40,023 bases of DNA from Ornithoclostridium faecigallinarum (lineage in GTDB: Bacteria; Bacillota; Clostridia; Christensenellales; UBA3700), in assembly GCA_018713665.1 (NCBI GenBank), contig DVOI01000046.1, positions 1 through 40,023 of the forward strand, written 5' to 3'. Positions 22,945 to 31,139 of the stretch are shown here, in pieces. The notes below the pieces were generated by a model that saw nothing but the letters and a program-made list of their open reading frames with translations, was not told where the DNA came from and did not search any database. How positions within the stretch are numbered: position 1 is the stretch's first letter; each line of letters begins with the position of its first letter. The position numbers and the translations under genes are program-made.

Positions 22945-24008
22945 GCGCGACTTTCGGACAAAATTTCAAGATTACGCTGTTCGGCGAATCGCACGCCGAG
23001 GCGATCGGCGCGGTCATCGACGGCGTGCCCGCGGGCGTCAGGCTCGACACGGGCTTTATCGCCGATGAGATGAGACGTCGCGCGCCGGGCGGCGACCTGT
23101 CCACCCCTCGCAAAGAGGCGGACGAGGCGCGCATTTTGTGCGGCGTAAAGGACGGAGTGACAGAGGGTACGCCGATCGCGGCGGTCATCTTCAACACCGA
23201 CACCAAGTCGTCCGACTACTCGCAGCTGGAGCGGCTGATGAGACCGGGGCATGCCGACTACGGCTACTTCGTCAAGTACGGCGGTCACAACGACGTGCGC
23301 GGCGGCGGAGCGTCGTCGGGCAGGCTCACCGCGCCGCTGGTTTTTGCGGGCGCGATAGCCAAGCAATTGCTTGCGGAAAAGGGTATCGCGGTCGGCGCGC
23401 ACATCACGCGCGTCGCGGATGTATGCGACTCAAAATTCGGCGCCCGTGTCGATGCGGCGATGTTTGACAGGCTGCGCGGCATGCGCCTTCCGACTTTGGA
23501 CGAGGGCGTTTCTGACAGCATGCGCGCGGCGATAGAGGCGGCGCGAGCGGACGGCGACAGCGTCGGCGGAGCTATCGAGTGCGCGGTCGTCGGGGTGCCG
23601 GCAGGGGTCGGCGAGCCCTTCTTCGACAGCGTAGAGAGCCGCATATCCGCGCTTGCGTTTTCGGTGCCGGCGGTCAAGGCGATCGCGTTCGGAAAGGGAT
23701 ATGAGCTGTGCGGTATGCGCGGCAGCGAAGCCAACGACAGCCTATATTTTGACGGCGACGTAGTCAGGGCGCGCACCAACAACAACGGCGGCGTCATCGG
23801 CGGCATCACCGACGGCATGCCGATAGTTTTTGAGGTCGCGATCAAGCCGACCGCGTCCGTGTTCAAGACTCAGGACACCGTCGACGTAGTCGAAAAAAAG
23901 GACGCGAAACTGACGCTCAAAGGCAGGCACGACCCGTGCATAGTCACGCGCGCGGTGCCGGTGATCGAGGCGGTCGCGGCGATCGTGGTCTGCGACCTCA
24001 TGCGGTGA
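22941..24008 (+). CDS. aroC: Chorismate synthase
   Basis: AroC makes chorismate from EPSP and needs reduced FMN. The 355-residue protein has the N-terminal LFGESHAEAIGAVIDG signature, a PGHADYGYFVKYG region, the RGGGASSGRLTA motif and the C-terminal RHDPCIVTRAVPVIEA. The ATG overlaps the aroA stop by four bases (ATGA). The product feeds only the Phe/Tyr branches encoded next; no trp, folate or menaquinone branch gene is in the window. Confidence 0.97.
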   Translation: MSATFGQNFKITLFGESHAEAIGAVIDGVPAGVRLDTGFIADEMRRRAPGGDLSTPRKEADEARILCGVKDGVTEGTPIAAVIFNTDTKSSDYSQLERLMRPGHADYGYFVKYGGHNDVRGGGASSGRLTAPLVFAGAIAKQLLAEKGIAVGAHITRVADVCDSKFGARVDAAMFDRLRGMRLPTLDEGVSDSMRAAIEAARADGDSVGGAIECAVVGVPAGVGEPFFDSVESRISALAFSVPAVKAIAFGKGYELCGMRGSEANDSLYFDGDVVRARTNNNGGVIGGITDGMPIVFEVAIKPTASVFKTQDTVDVVEKKDAKLTLKGRHDPCIVTRAVPVIEAVAAIVVCDLMR

Positions 24009-24011
24009 GAT

Positions 24012-25133
24012 ATGAGAGAACTCGAACAGATAAGACAGCAGATCAACGGCGTTGACGAAAGGCTTGTGCCGCTGCTCGAAGAGCGGCTGCACGCGTCCGC
24101 GGACGTCGCCGACTACAAGAAGGCGCACGGGATGGAGATCTTCCAGCCCGAGCGCGAGCGCGCGGTCATCGAACGCGCGGTCGGGATGTTGAAGGACAAG
24201 GGCTTGTCGCGCGCGGTAGCGGACATAGTCGCCTCGGTCATGGACGTGGGCAAGCTGTGTCAGCTGTCGCGGATCTGCGAGGGCGGCGACGAGCTTGAGC
24301 GCGAGCCGTTCGACAGGGGCGCGAAGGTCGCCTATCAGGGCGTTCCGGGCGCGTTTTCGTCGCAGGCGGCGGAGAGCTATTTCGGCAGCTTGGACAACGC
24401 CGCCGCCTACCCGACGTTCGGCGCGGTGATCGACGCGATAGACCGAGGCGAGGTCAAGTACGGCGTGCTGCCGCTCGAAAACTCGACGATCGGGTCGGTC
24501 GTCGAGGTGTACGACCTGCTCGCCGCGCGGTCGATGTATATCGTCGGCGAGATCTGGCAGCCGATACGTCACGCGCTTGTCGGCGTCCGCGGCGCGAGGC
24601 TCGATGACGTCAGACGCGTCGTGTCCAAGGCGGAGGCGCTCGGGCAGTGCGCGGAGTTTTTGGAAAGGGGAGGCTGGGAGCAGTCGCCCTACGTCAACAC
24701 TGCCGCCGCCGCAAAGTCCGTCGCCGAGAGCGGCGACAAGTCGGTCGCGGCGATCGCGAGCGAGAGTGCGGCGAAGCTGTACGGGCTGGACGTGCTCGCT
24801 TGCCCTGTCAACGACGTCAAAGACAACTATACGCGGTTCATCATAGTGAGCGCGCGCCTGACCGACCGCGAGGCGGACAAGGTCAGCGTCAGCTTTGTCG
24901 TCGACAACGAATGCGGCACGCTGCATCGCGTGCTCGGGATGTTCGCGCGGCTGGGGGTGAACATGTCCAAGATAGAGTCGCGACCGGACAAGAAAAACCC
25001 GGCGAAGTACTATTTCGTCGCCGATCTCGAGGGCAGCTGCAAGGGCAAAGAGATGCGGCTCGCGCTCGCGGCGGCAAAGACGATGACCCACGATTTCAAG
25101 CTGCTGGGCGAATATCTCAAGGGGAGCATTTGA
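24012..25133 (+). CDS. pheA: Bifunctional chorismate mutase / prephenate dehydratase
   Basis: The 373-residue P-protein makes prephenate and then phenylpyruvate. Residues 1-85 form an AroQ chorismate mutase (IRQQINGVDERLVPLLEER then ADYKKAHG). The prephenate dehydratase domain runs from about 107 (AYQGVPGAFSSQAA) through PLENSTIGSV to DNYTRFII, whose TRF motif is catalytic. A C-terminal ACT domain (about 295-373), with CGTLHRVLGMFA and SKIESRP, mediates phenylalanine feedback inhibition in the family. Its neighbours place it as the Phe branch of the operon, and its mutase domain probably also supplies TyrA. Confidence 0.96.
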   Translation: MRELEQIRQQINGVDERLVPLLEERLHASADVADYKKAHGMEIFQPERERAVIERAVGMLKDKGLSRAVADIVASVMDVGKLCQLSRICEGGDELEREPFDRGAKVAYQGVPGAFSSQAAESYFGSLDNAAAYPTFGAVIDAIDRGEVKYGVLPLENSTIGSVVEVYDLLAARSMYIVGEIWQPIRHALVGVRGARLDDVRRVVSKAEALGQCAEFLERGGWEQSPYVNTAAAAKSVAESGDKSVAAIASESAAKLYGLDVLACPVNDVKDNYTRFIIVSARLTDREADKVSVSFVVDNECGTLHRVLGMFARLGVNMSKIESRPDKKNPAKYYFVADLEGSCKGKEMRLALAAAKTMTHDFKLLGEYLKGSI

Positions 25134-25138
25134 CGGAT

Positions 25139-26425
25139 ATGTATTGCGTTATCGGCAAAAAACTCGCGCATACTCTCTCGCCCGAGATACACCGCGCCTA
25201 CTTTGAGTTGAGCGGCAGGAAGGGCGAATACACCGCCGTCGAGCTGACGGAGGAGGAGATTGCGCGCGGCAGAGAGTTTTTGCTCGGATATGACGGCGTC
25301 AACGTGACGATACCCTACAAGCAGGCGGTGATGCCCCTTCTCGACGGCATATCGGACGAGGCGCGCGAGATAGGCGCGGTCAACACGATCAAGCGCGAGG
25401 GCGGCAAGCTGTTCGGCTACAACACAGACCCGTACGGCTTTGAGGCGATGCTCGCGTCGAGGGGGATAGACCCGTCGGGCAAGAGCGCGTATGTGCTCGG
25501 CTACGGCGGCGCGGCTCGCTCGGTGATATACGCGCTGAACAGGCTGGGCGCGGACGTGACTGTGGTCAGCCGCGACCCGGCGAGGGCGGCGGCGGACGGG
25601 CACGCGGCGATAGATTACGAGGAGTTGGCGCGAAGAGAGGGCTATCTGCTCGTCAACTGCACGCCGATGGGGATGTTTCCGAACGCGGACGCGTCGCCGG
25701 TCGGCGACGATGTCGTCGCGCGGTTCGACGCGGCGGCGGATTTGATCTATAATCCTGTATTGACGCGCTTTTTGCGCAGCGCGATCTCGCTGGGTAAGAG
25801 GGCGGTCGGCGGACTATATATGTTGGTCGCGCAGGCGATGAAGTCGCAGCACATCTGGACGGGAGACGACGGCGCGGAGGCGTTGACAAAGACGGTTTAC
25901 GACAGGATAGCGCGCGGATTTTTGCGCGATGAGGGCAACATTTGGCTGATCGGAATGCCGGGCTGCGGCAAGACGACTTTCGGCTCGTGGGTCGCCCAAA
26001 AGACGGAGAGGGAATTTGTCGACGCGGACGCATACGTCCAACATCTGTCGGGGATGACGATCGCCGAGATGTTCGAGCGCGGCGAGGACTTTTTCCGCGA
26101 CGAAGAGAGCGAGGCGATCGCGTGTCTCGCGTGCCGAAAGGGATTGGTGATTGCGACGGGAGGCGGCGCGGTGCTGCGCGATTTCAACATAGACTGCATG
26201 CGCCTTTCGGGGACGACGGTGTACATCGACCGCGCGCCCGCGGACATCATCGCCGATGTCGACTATGCGTCGCGGCCTCTGCTCGTGCAGGGCGCGGAGA
26301 GGGTGTGGCGGCTGTACGGCGAGCGCAAAGACAGGTATGCCGCCGCCGCGCAGATAACGATTGCAAACGATACGAACGAGCGCGAGGTCTTTGACAGGAT
26401 ATTGAGCGCTCTCGGGGAGAAGTGA
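25139..26425 (+). CDS. aroE-aroK: Fused shikimate dehydrogenase-shikimate kinase
   Basis: One 428-residue polypeptide joins two consecutive pathway enzymes. AroE (about 1-260) shows LSPEIHRAYFEL, NVTIPYK with catalytic Lys61, GAVNTI, NTDPYGF with Asp97 and the NADP-binding GYGGAARSV. AroK (about 267-428) has a Walker A GMPGCGKTT (272-280), VDADAYV as the substrate Asp region, IATGGGAVLR, and the lid with SRPLL and R-x5-Y. It reduces 3-dehydroshikimate and phosphorylates the product. The true start is the ATG at 25139, five bases after the pheA stop; the frame is open further upstream only because it runs antiphase through pheA. Spacing between domains is only a few residues, so there is no long linker. 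Confidence 0.94.
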   Translation: MYCVIGKKLAHTLSPEIHRAYFELSGRKGEYTAVELTEEEIARGREFLLGYDGVNVTIPYKQAVMPLLDGISDEAREIGAVNTIKREGGKLFGYNTDPYGFEAMLASRGIDPSGKSAYVLGYGGAARSVIYALNRLGADVTVVSRDPARAAADGHAAIDYEELARREGYLLVNCTPMGMFPNADASPVGDDVVARFDAAADLIYNPVLTRFLRSAISLGKRAVGGLYMLVAQAMKSQHIWTGDDGAEALTKTVYDRIARGFLRDEGNIWLIGMPGCGKTTFGSWVAQKTEREFVDADAYVQHLSGMTIAEMFERGEDFFRDEESEAIACLACRKGLVIATGGGAVLRDFNIDCMRLSGTTVYIDRAPADIIADVDYASRPLLVQGAERVWRLYGERKDRYAAAAQITIANDTNEREVFDRILSALGEK

Positions 26426-26426
26426 T

Positions 26427-26867
26427 ATGAAGATATTGGTCATCAACGGTCCCAACATGAACATGCTGGGCATTCGCGAGCCCGACGTCTACGGCAGGCA
26501 GACCTACGCCGACCTTTGCGAGCACATCAAGCGCGGCTGCGAGGGCGAAGAGCTCGACTTTTTCCAAAGCAACCACGAGGGCGCGATCGTCGACCGCATC
26601 CACGCCGCCTACTTTGACGGCACGGACGGCATCGTCATCAATCCGGCGGCGCACACTCATTACAGCTACGCGATCCACGACGCGGTCAAGGCGGTCGGGG
26701 TGCCGACGGTCGAGGTGCACATCTCGGACATCGGCTCGCGTGAGGAGTTCCGTCATACGTCGGTGATCGCGCCGGCGTGCCGCTCGCAGATCTGCGGCAA
26801 GGGTTTTGACGGCTATGTGCTCGCGGTCAAACAGCTCGTTTCGGGCAAGTTCGAGGATGTGAGATGA
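26427..26867 (+). CDS. aroQ: 3-dehydroquinate dehydratase, type II
   Basis: The 146-residue type II dehydroquinase dehydrates 3-dehydroquinate. The N-terminal INGPNMNMLGIREPDVYG, the catalytic Tyr in YG, QSNHEGAIVDRIH, the NPAAHTHYSYA block and the VEVHISD loop are all intact; the enzyme usually forms dodecamers. It starts one base after the aroE-aroK stop and overlaps tyrA by four bases. It supplies the substrate of the fused AroE-AroK enzyme next to it. Confidence 0.97.
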   Translation: MKILVINGPNMNMLGIREPDVYGRQTYADLCEHIKRGCEGEELDFFQSNHEGAIVDRIHAAYFDGTDGIVINPAAHTHYSYAIHDAVKAVGVPTVEVHISDIGSREEFRHTSVIAPACRSQICGKGFDGYVLAVKQLVSGKFEDVR

Positions 26868-27712
26868 AAAGACCCGTCGTCACGATAATAGGGCTCGGAG
26901 TTGTCGGCGGCTCGTATGCCGGCGCGCTTTCTGCGGCGGGGTATACCGTCTACGGAGTCGCGCGCACGCTCGACACGATCGCCAAGGCGAAGGAGAGGGG
27001 AATGATCGAGGACGGCGGCACCGACGCCGCGCCGTTTGCCGCGAAGTCGGACGTCGTCGTCATCGCGCTCTATCCCGGACAAGTCGCCCCGTATCTGCGC
27101 GCGCTCGCGCCTCATCTGCGCCCGGGGACGGTGGTCACTGACGTTGCAGGCATAAAGTCGCTGATACAAAAAGAGGTCGAAGAGGCTTTGCCCGAGGGCG
27201 TAGAGTTCGTGTTTGCGCACCCGATGGCGGGCAGGGAGAAGAGAGGGATCGACTATGCCGACCCGGCTGTGCTCCGCGGCGCGAACTTCATCCTGGTGCG
27301 CGGCGCAAACACGTCGCAAAGCGCGATGGAGACGGTGAGGAAGCTTGCCGAGGACATGGGCTTCGGGCGCATCGTCGAGGTGTCGGCGCAAAGGCACGAC
27401 GAGATCATAGGCTTTGTCTCGCAGCTGCCGCACGCGATCGCGGTCGCTCTCGTCAACAGCGACGAAGAGAGTGCGGAGACGGAGAAATTTATAGGAGATT
27501 CCTTCCGCGACCTCACGCGCATAGCGAGCATAAACGAGACGCTTTGGAGCGAACTTTTCCTCGGCAACCGCGACAATCTGATACGTTCGATCGACGACTT
27601 TACGCGCCAGCTGAACGCGATCAGAGACGCGCTCGCCGCCGGCGACAAGGACGCGCTCGAGGCGTTGTTCAAGTCGTCGACAGAGAGGCGAAACCGCTAC
27701 GTCAAAAAGTGA
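26864..27712 (+). CDS. tyrA: Prephenate dehydrogenase
   Basis: The 282-residue enzyme oxidises prephenate to 4-hydroxyphenylpyruvate. The N-terminal Rossmann loop is GLGVVGGSYAGAL. The catalytic and substrate residues lie in AHPMAGREKRGID, and the helical C-terminal domain includes QRHDEIIGFVSQLPHAIA. There is no C-terminal ACT domain, unlike the Bacillus enzyme, so tyrosine feedback must work another way, perhaps on AroF. The ATG overlaps the aroQ stop. It is the last gene of the operon, and a terminator follows 35 bp later. Confidence 0.95.
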   Translation: MKRPVVTIIGLGVVGGSYAGALSAAGYTVYGVARTLDTIAKAKERGMIEDGGTDAAPFAAKSDVVVIALYPGQVAPYLRALAPHLRPGTVVTDVAGIKSLIQKEVEEALPEGVEFVFAHPMAGREKRGIDYADPAVLRGANFILVRGANTSQSAMETVRKLAEDMGFGRIVEVSAQRHDEIIGFVSQLPHAIAVALVNSDEESAETEKFIGDSFRDLTRIASINETLWSELFLGNRDNLIRSIDDFTRQLNAIRDALAAGDKDALEALFKSSTERRNRYVKK

Positions 27713-27746
27713 TTTTTTCGCGCCCGTGTGCACAAAACGCATACTT

Positions 27747-27775
27747 GCTCCGCTTCTCGGCGGAGCTTTTCTTTT
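27747..27775 (+). terminator. Terminator of the aromatic operon
   Basis: GCTCCGC/GCGGAGC (27747-27753 with 27760-27766) with a 6-nt loop and TTTTCTTTT after it. Confidence 0.9.
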
Positions 27776-27982
27776 GCGCGGAGCACGATCATCCGCGTTA
27801 AGTTTTGTTTGCCGGAGAGCTTATCGAGTCAAAGCGTCCGAACGCCGAGAGGTTCGGCGAGCGATCTTTCGGCGTGCGGCAAAAGAGGCAAAACGGCTCG
27901 GCAAAAAGATATCGATAAAGGTTTTCGCACCCGCGCAGCGTAAAAAATTGTGCGTCCGCGCGTATATAATAGCGCCAGACAA
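27776..27982. other. Gene-free interval before the P-type ATPase gene
   Basis: It contains one hairpin, CGCCGA-GAGGT-TCGGCG (27843-27859), and an isolated TATAAT (27965-27970) with no -35 box at proper spacing. Small open frames here have no ribosome binding site and no recognisable protein. I see nothing else. Confidence 0.5.
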
Positions 27983-28011
27983 TTGACTTAAAGCGCCGAT
28001 AATGGTATATT
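27983..28011 (+). promoter_or_regulatory. Promoter of the P-type ATPase cluster
   Basis: TTGACT (27983-27988), 17 bp, TATATT (28006-28011) with TGG before the -10 box. The ATG is only eight bases downstream, so the leader is absent or one to two bases long. Confidence 0.75.
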
Positions 28012-28019
28012 CTTAACGT

Positions 28020-31000
28020 ATGGAAGAAAAGGTCCGCACTTCATCCCGAAAGTCAAAAGACACCGCCGCTCCCTTGGGAGAGGCTGAGGTCGCTCGCCCC
28101 GAAAGGGCGCGGCGAGGCAGGGGTACGCCCCTTCCGCCGCCGTCGCAATTGGGCGAGATGAAGAAGGACGAGGCTGCCGAAAGAGCGGCTTCGGCGGACG
28201 CCTCCGCGGAGACAAAGCCGACAGGCGCAAAGTCTGCGGCGAAGAAACCGCGCGCCGACAGGCGGTCCGAGCCGCAAGACGTCTCATCCGCAAAGAGTGA
28301 AATCGCGGCGGCGCAGCAGGCGCCGAGCGCGGAGAGTGCCGAGATCAAGCCGACGCGCAAAGGCGGCAAGGCTGAAAAGCAGGAGGCGGCAGCGGCTCAA
28401 ACTTCTGAAGAGGTCGAGTCCGCGTCCGCCGCCGCACGTCCCAGGAGGGCGCGCAAAAAGGCGGCGGAGACAGCCGATCGGCCCGCGGAGCAACAGCCGC
28501 AAGCCGATGCGGCGGCAGAACAGCCTTCCGAGGTGATTTCGGAGCCGGAGCAGCCCGCGCCCGAGGAGGAGCTTTCCGCTGCGGACGCGAGCGCCGAAGA
28601 GGAGAAAAAAGAGCAAAGACCGATCAAGAGGCCGCGCAAGCGCAGCGCCGCACGCCCCGTAAGGGTGGAGGCGGATCCGCACGTCGGGCTGACGCAGGCG
28701 CAGGTGGACGAGCGCGTCTCGACGGGCTGGACCAACGAACAGCCCACGATCGTCACCAAGTCGTATGCGAACATCTTCCGCACCAACGTGCTGACGCTGT
28801 TCAACCTGATCAACTTTGTTTTGGCGGCGCTGATACTTGTCTACGGCGAGCTCAAAAACATGTTGTTCATCATCATCGTCACCTGCAACATCATCGTCGG
28901 CATAGTGCAGGAGATACGTTCCAAGTTGGTGCTCGAAAAGATGTCTTTGGTGTCAGCGCCGCACGTCGACGTCGTCAGGGACGGCGAGGTGAAGGCGGTC
29001 GCGGTGTCCGACATAGTTTTGGACGACATAATCTTGCTCAAACAGGGGATGCAGATCCCGGCGGACTGCCACGTCGCCGAGGGCGTCTGCGAGGTCAACG
29101 AGTCGTTGCTGACAGGCGAGCAGGACGACGTGCACAAGCAGAGCGGCGACTTCCTCTATTCGGGCAGTTTCGTGCAGGCGGGCGACTGCCGCGCGAGGGT
29201 AAGCGCGGTCGGCGCCGACAGTTTTTCGTCAAAGCTGATGGCGGAGGCGAAGAAGTTCAAAAAGCCAAAGTCCGAGCTGATGCGTTCGATCAATTGGATC
29301 ATCCGCATCGTCTCGATCGCAATCTTCCCGCTGGGGATATTGATGTTTTTCAACAACCGCACCAACACCGATTCTCTCAACGAGGCGGTGACGGGCACGG
29401 TCGCTTCGGTGGTCGGCATGATCCCGGAGGGGCTGGTGATGCTGACCTCGATCGCGCTGGCGGTCGGCGTCATCAAGCTGGCGCGCAAGCGCACGCTTGT
29501 GCAGGATCTGTACAGCATCGAGACGCTCGCCCGCGTCGACGTACTCTGTCTGGACAAGACGGGGACGATCACCGAGGGCAGCATGCAGGTGGAGAAGACG
29601 CACATATACTCGACGCGATACGGCTTGCCGGACGATATCATGACCAACATGGTCGCGGCGCTCGGCGCTGAGGGCGCGACGTTCGAGGCGTTTTCGAGAT
29701 ATTTCAAGTCCAACGTCGTCTGGAAGGCGGAAAAGACGGTGCCTTTCTCGTCTGCGCGCAAGTGGAGCGCGGCGGATTTCGGTTCGGAGGGCAGGTTTGT
29801 CGTCGGCGCGCCCGAGTTTGTGCTCAAAGACAGATATCAGCTCGTTGCAGGCGACGTCGCCGAATACAGCGCGCAGGGTTATCGCGTGCTCGTGCTCGTC
29901 AAGACGATGCAGCAGCTTGGCGAGACAATGGATCCCGAAAAGATGCGCCCGGTCGCGCTGATCGTGCTTTCGGACAAGATCCGCGACAACGCAAAGACCA
30001 CTTTGGAGTATTTCGCCCGTCAGGGCGTCGAGCTCAAGGTCATTTCGGGCGACAATCCGTTGACAGTGTCCAAGGTCGCCGAGAGGGCGGGGCTTGCCGG
30101 CGCGGACAGGTACGTCGACGCGACCGAACTCGACACCCAAGAAAAGATCTACGATGCGGTCGAAAAGTACACCGTCTTCGGGCGCGTGACGCCAAAGCAG
30201 AAAAAGCTGTTTGTCACCGCGCTCAAAGACCACGGCAGGACGGTCGGCATGACAGGCGACGGCGTCAACGACGTCATGGCGCTCAAAGAGGCGGACTGTT
30301 CGATCGCGATGGCGTCGGGCTCGGAGGCGAGCCGCAACGTCGCGCAGCTCGTGCTTTTGGACAGCGATTTTGCGTCGCTCCCCAGCGTGGTCGCTGAGGG
30401 CAGAAGGGTCATCAACAACATCGAGAGGGCGGCGTCCCTCTTCCTCGTCAAGACTACGTTCTCGGTCGTGCTGTCGCTGATACTGATCATCTTGGGGCTT
30501 GCCTATCCGTTCGAGCCGATCCAGCTGACGCTGATCAGCGGACTGTTCGTCGGCATCCCGTCCTTCTTCCTTGCGATCGAGCCGAACGACGCCAAGGTCA
30601 CCGGCTCGTTTTTGGGCAAGGTGTTCAACAAGGCGCTGCCGTCCGGTCTCACCGTTGCGGTGATGGTGACGATCATAGGCGTCGTCTACCGCGACGTCGG
30701 GATAGACGTGTCCGCTCAGGTGTCGACGATGTCCTTCTATGTGACGTCGCTCGTGTCCTTCATCACGTTGCTTTGGGTGTGCATGCCCTACAACAAGGAG
30801 AGGCTGTATCTGCTCGCGATGTGCGTCGTCGTATACATTGCGGCGGTGTCGGCGACGTTCGTGCGCGACATTTTGTCGCTCGCGGCGCTGACGACGGAGA
30901 TGACGTGGAACATCGTGTTCATATTGCTCGCGGTCTTCCCGATGATCGTCGTGATGAGGGCGGAGATCGAGGCGGTCAAAAAGCTGTGCAAGGACGTATG

Positions 31001-31127
31001 GGCGTTCTTCGGACGGGTCGCGGCGGCGATCCCGGGGCACGAGAAGAGGGCGAAGAGGCGGCAGGAAAAGAAAGCGCACAAAAAGGCGGCAAAGTCCGCA
31101 AGATACAACACCAAAGATATCATTTGA
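28020..31127 (+). CDS. Cation-transporting P-type ATPase with long charged N-terminal extension
   Basis: The 1035-residue protein is a P-type ATPase. The core starts near residue 223 with GLTQAQVDERV. It has the actuator loop LLTGEQD, a PEGLVML helix-4 motif, the phosphorylated Asp512 in DKTGTIT, an ISGDNPLTV nucleotide-domain segment and TGDGVND at 745-751, followed by six C-terminal helices. The PEGL rather than CPC or SPC motif, and overall layout, resemble the CtpE/Exp7 group, for which calcium uptake is described in mycobacteria; ion specificity here is inferred. Residues 1-220 are Ala/Glu/Lys/Pro-rich and disordered-looking, which is unusual. The ATG has no Shine-Dalgarno and follows the promoter directly. 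The guaA start is 12 bases downstream. Confidence 0.88.
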   Translation: MEEKVRTSSRKSKDTAAPLGEAEVARPERARRGRGTPLPPPSQLGEMKKDEAAERAASADASAETKPTGAKSAAKKPRADRRSEPQDVSSAKSEIAAAQQAPSAESAEIKPTRKGGKAEKQEAAAAQTSEEVESASAAARPRRARKKAAETADRPAEQQPQADAAAEQPSEVISEPEQPAPEEELSAADASAEEEKKEQRPIKRPRKRSAARPVRVEADPHVGLTQAQVDERVSTGWTNEQPTIVTKSYANIFRTNVLTLFNLINFVLAALILVYGELKNMLFIIIVTCNIIVGIVQEIRSKLVLEKMSLVSAPHVDVVRDGEVKAVAVSDIVLDDIILLKQGMQIPADCHVAEGVCEVNESLLTGEQDDVHKQSGDFLYSGSFVQAGDCRARVSAVGADSFSSKLMAEAKKFKKPKSELMRSINWIIRIVSIAIFPLGILMFFNNRTNTDSLNEAVTGTVASVVGMIPEGLVMLTSIALAVGVIKLARKRTLVQDLYSIETLARVDVLCLDKTGTITEGSMQVEKTHIYSTRYGLPDDIMTNMVAALGAEGATFEAFSRYFKSNVVWKAEKTVPFSSARKWSAADFGSEGRFVVGAPEFVLKDRYQLVAGDVAEYSAQGYRVLVLVKTMQQLGETMDPEKMRPVALIVLSDKIRDNAKTTLEYFARQGVELKVISGDNPLTVSKVAERAGLAGADRYVDATELDTQEKIYDAVEKYTVFGRVTPKQKKLFVTALKDHGRTVGMTGDGVNDVMALKEADCSIAMASGSEASRNVAQLVLLDSDFASLPSVVAEGRRVINNIERAASLFLVKTTFSVVLSLILIILGLAYPFEPIQLTLISGLFVGIPSFFLAIEPNDAKVTGSFLGKVFNKALPSGLTVAVMVTIIGVVYRDVGIDVSAQVSTMSFYVTSLVSFITLLWVCMPYNKERLYLLAMCVVVYIAAVSATFVRDILSLAALTTEMTWNIVFILLAVFPMIVVMRAEIEAVKKLCKDVWAFFGRVAAAIPGHEKRAKRRQEKKAHKKAAKSARYNTKDII

Positions 31128-31139
31128 AAGGAGCATAAA

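Noticed and set aside
24647..25138. Upstream extension of the aroE-aroK frame
   Set aside because: It overlaps pheA in another frame. The ATG at 25139 gives the conserved AroE N-terminus.
27728..27986. Short open frames between tyrA and the ATPase gene
   Set aside because: They cross the terminator, have no ribosome binding site and show no domain.
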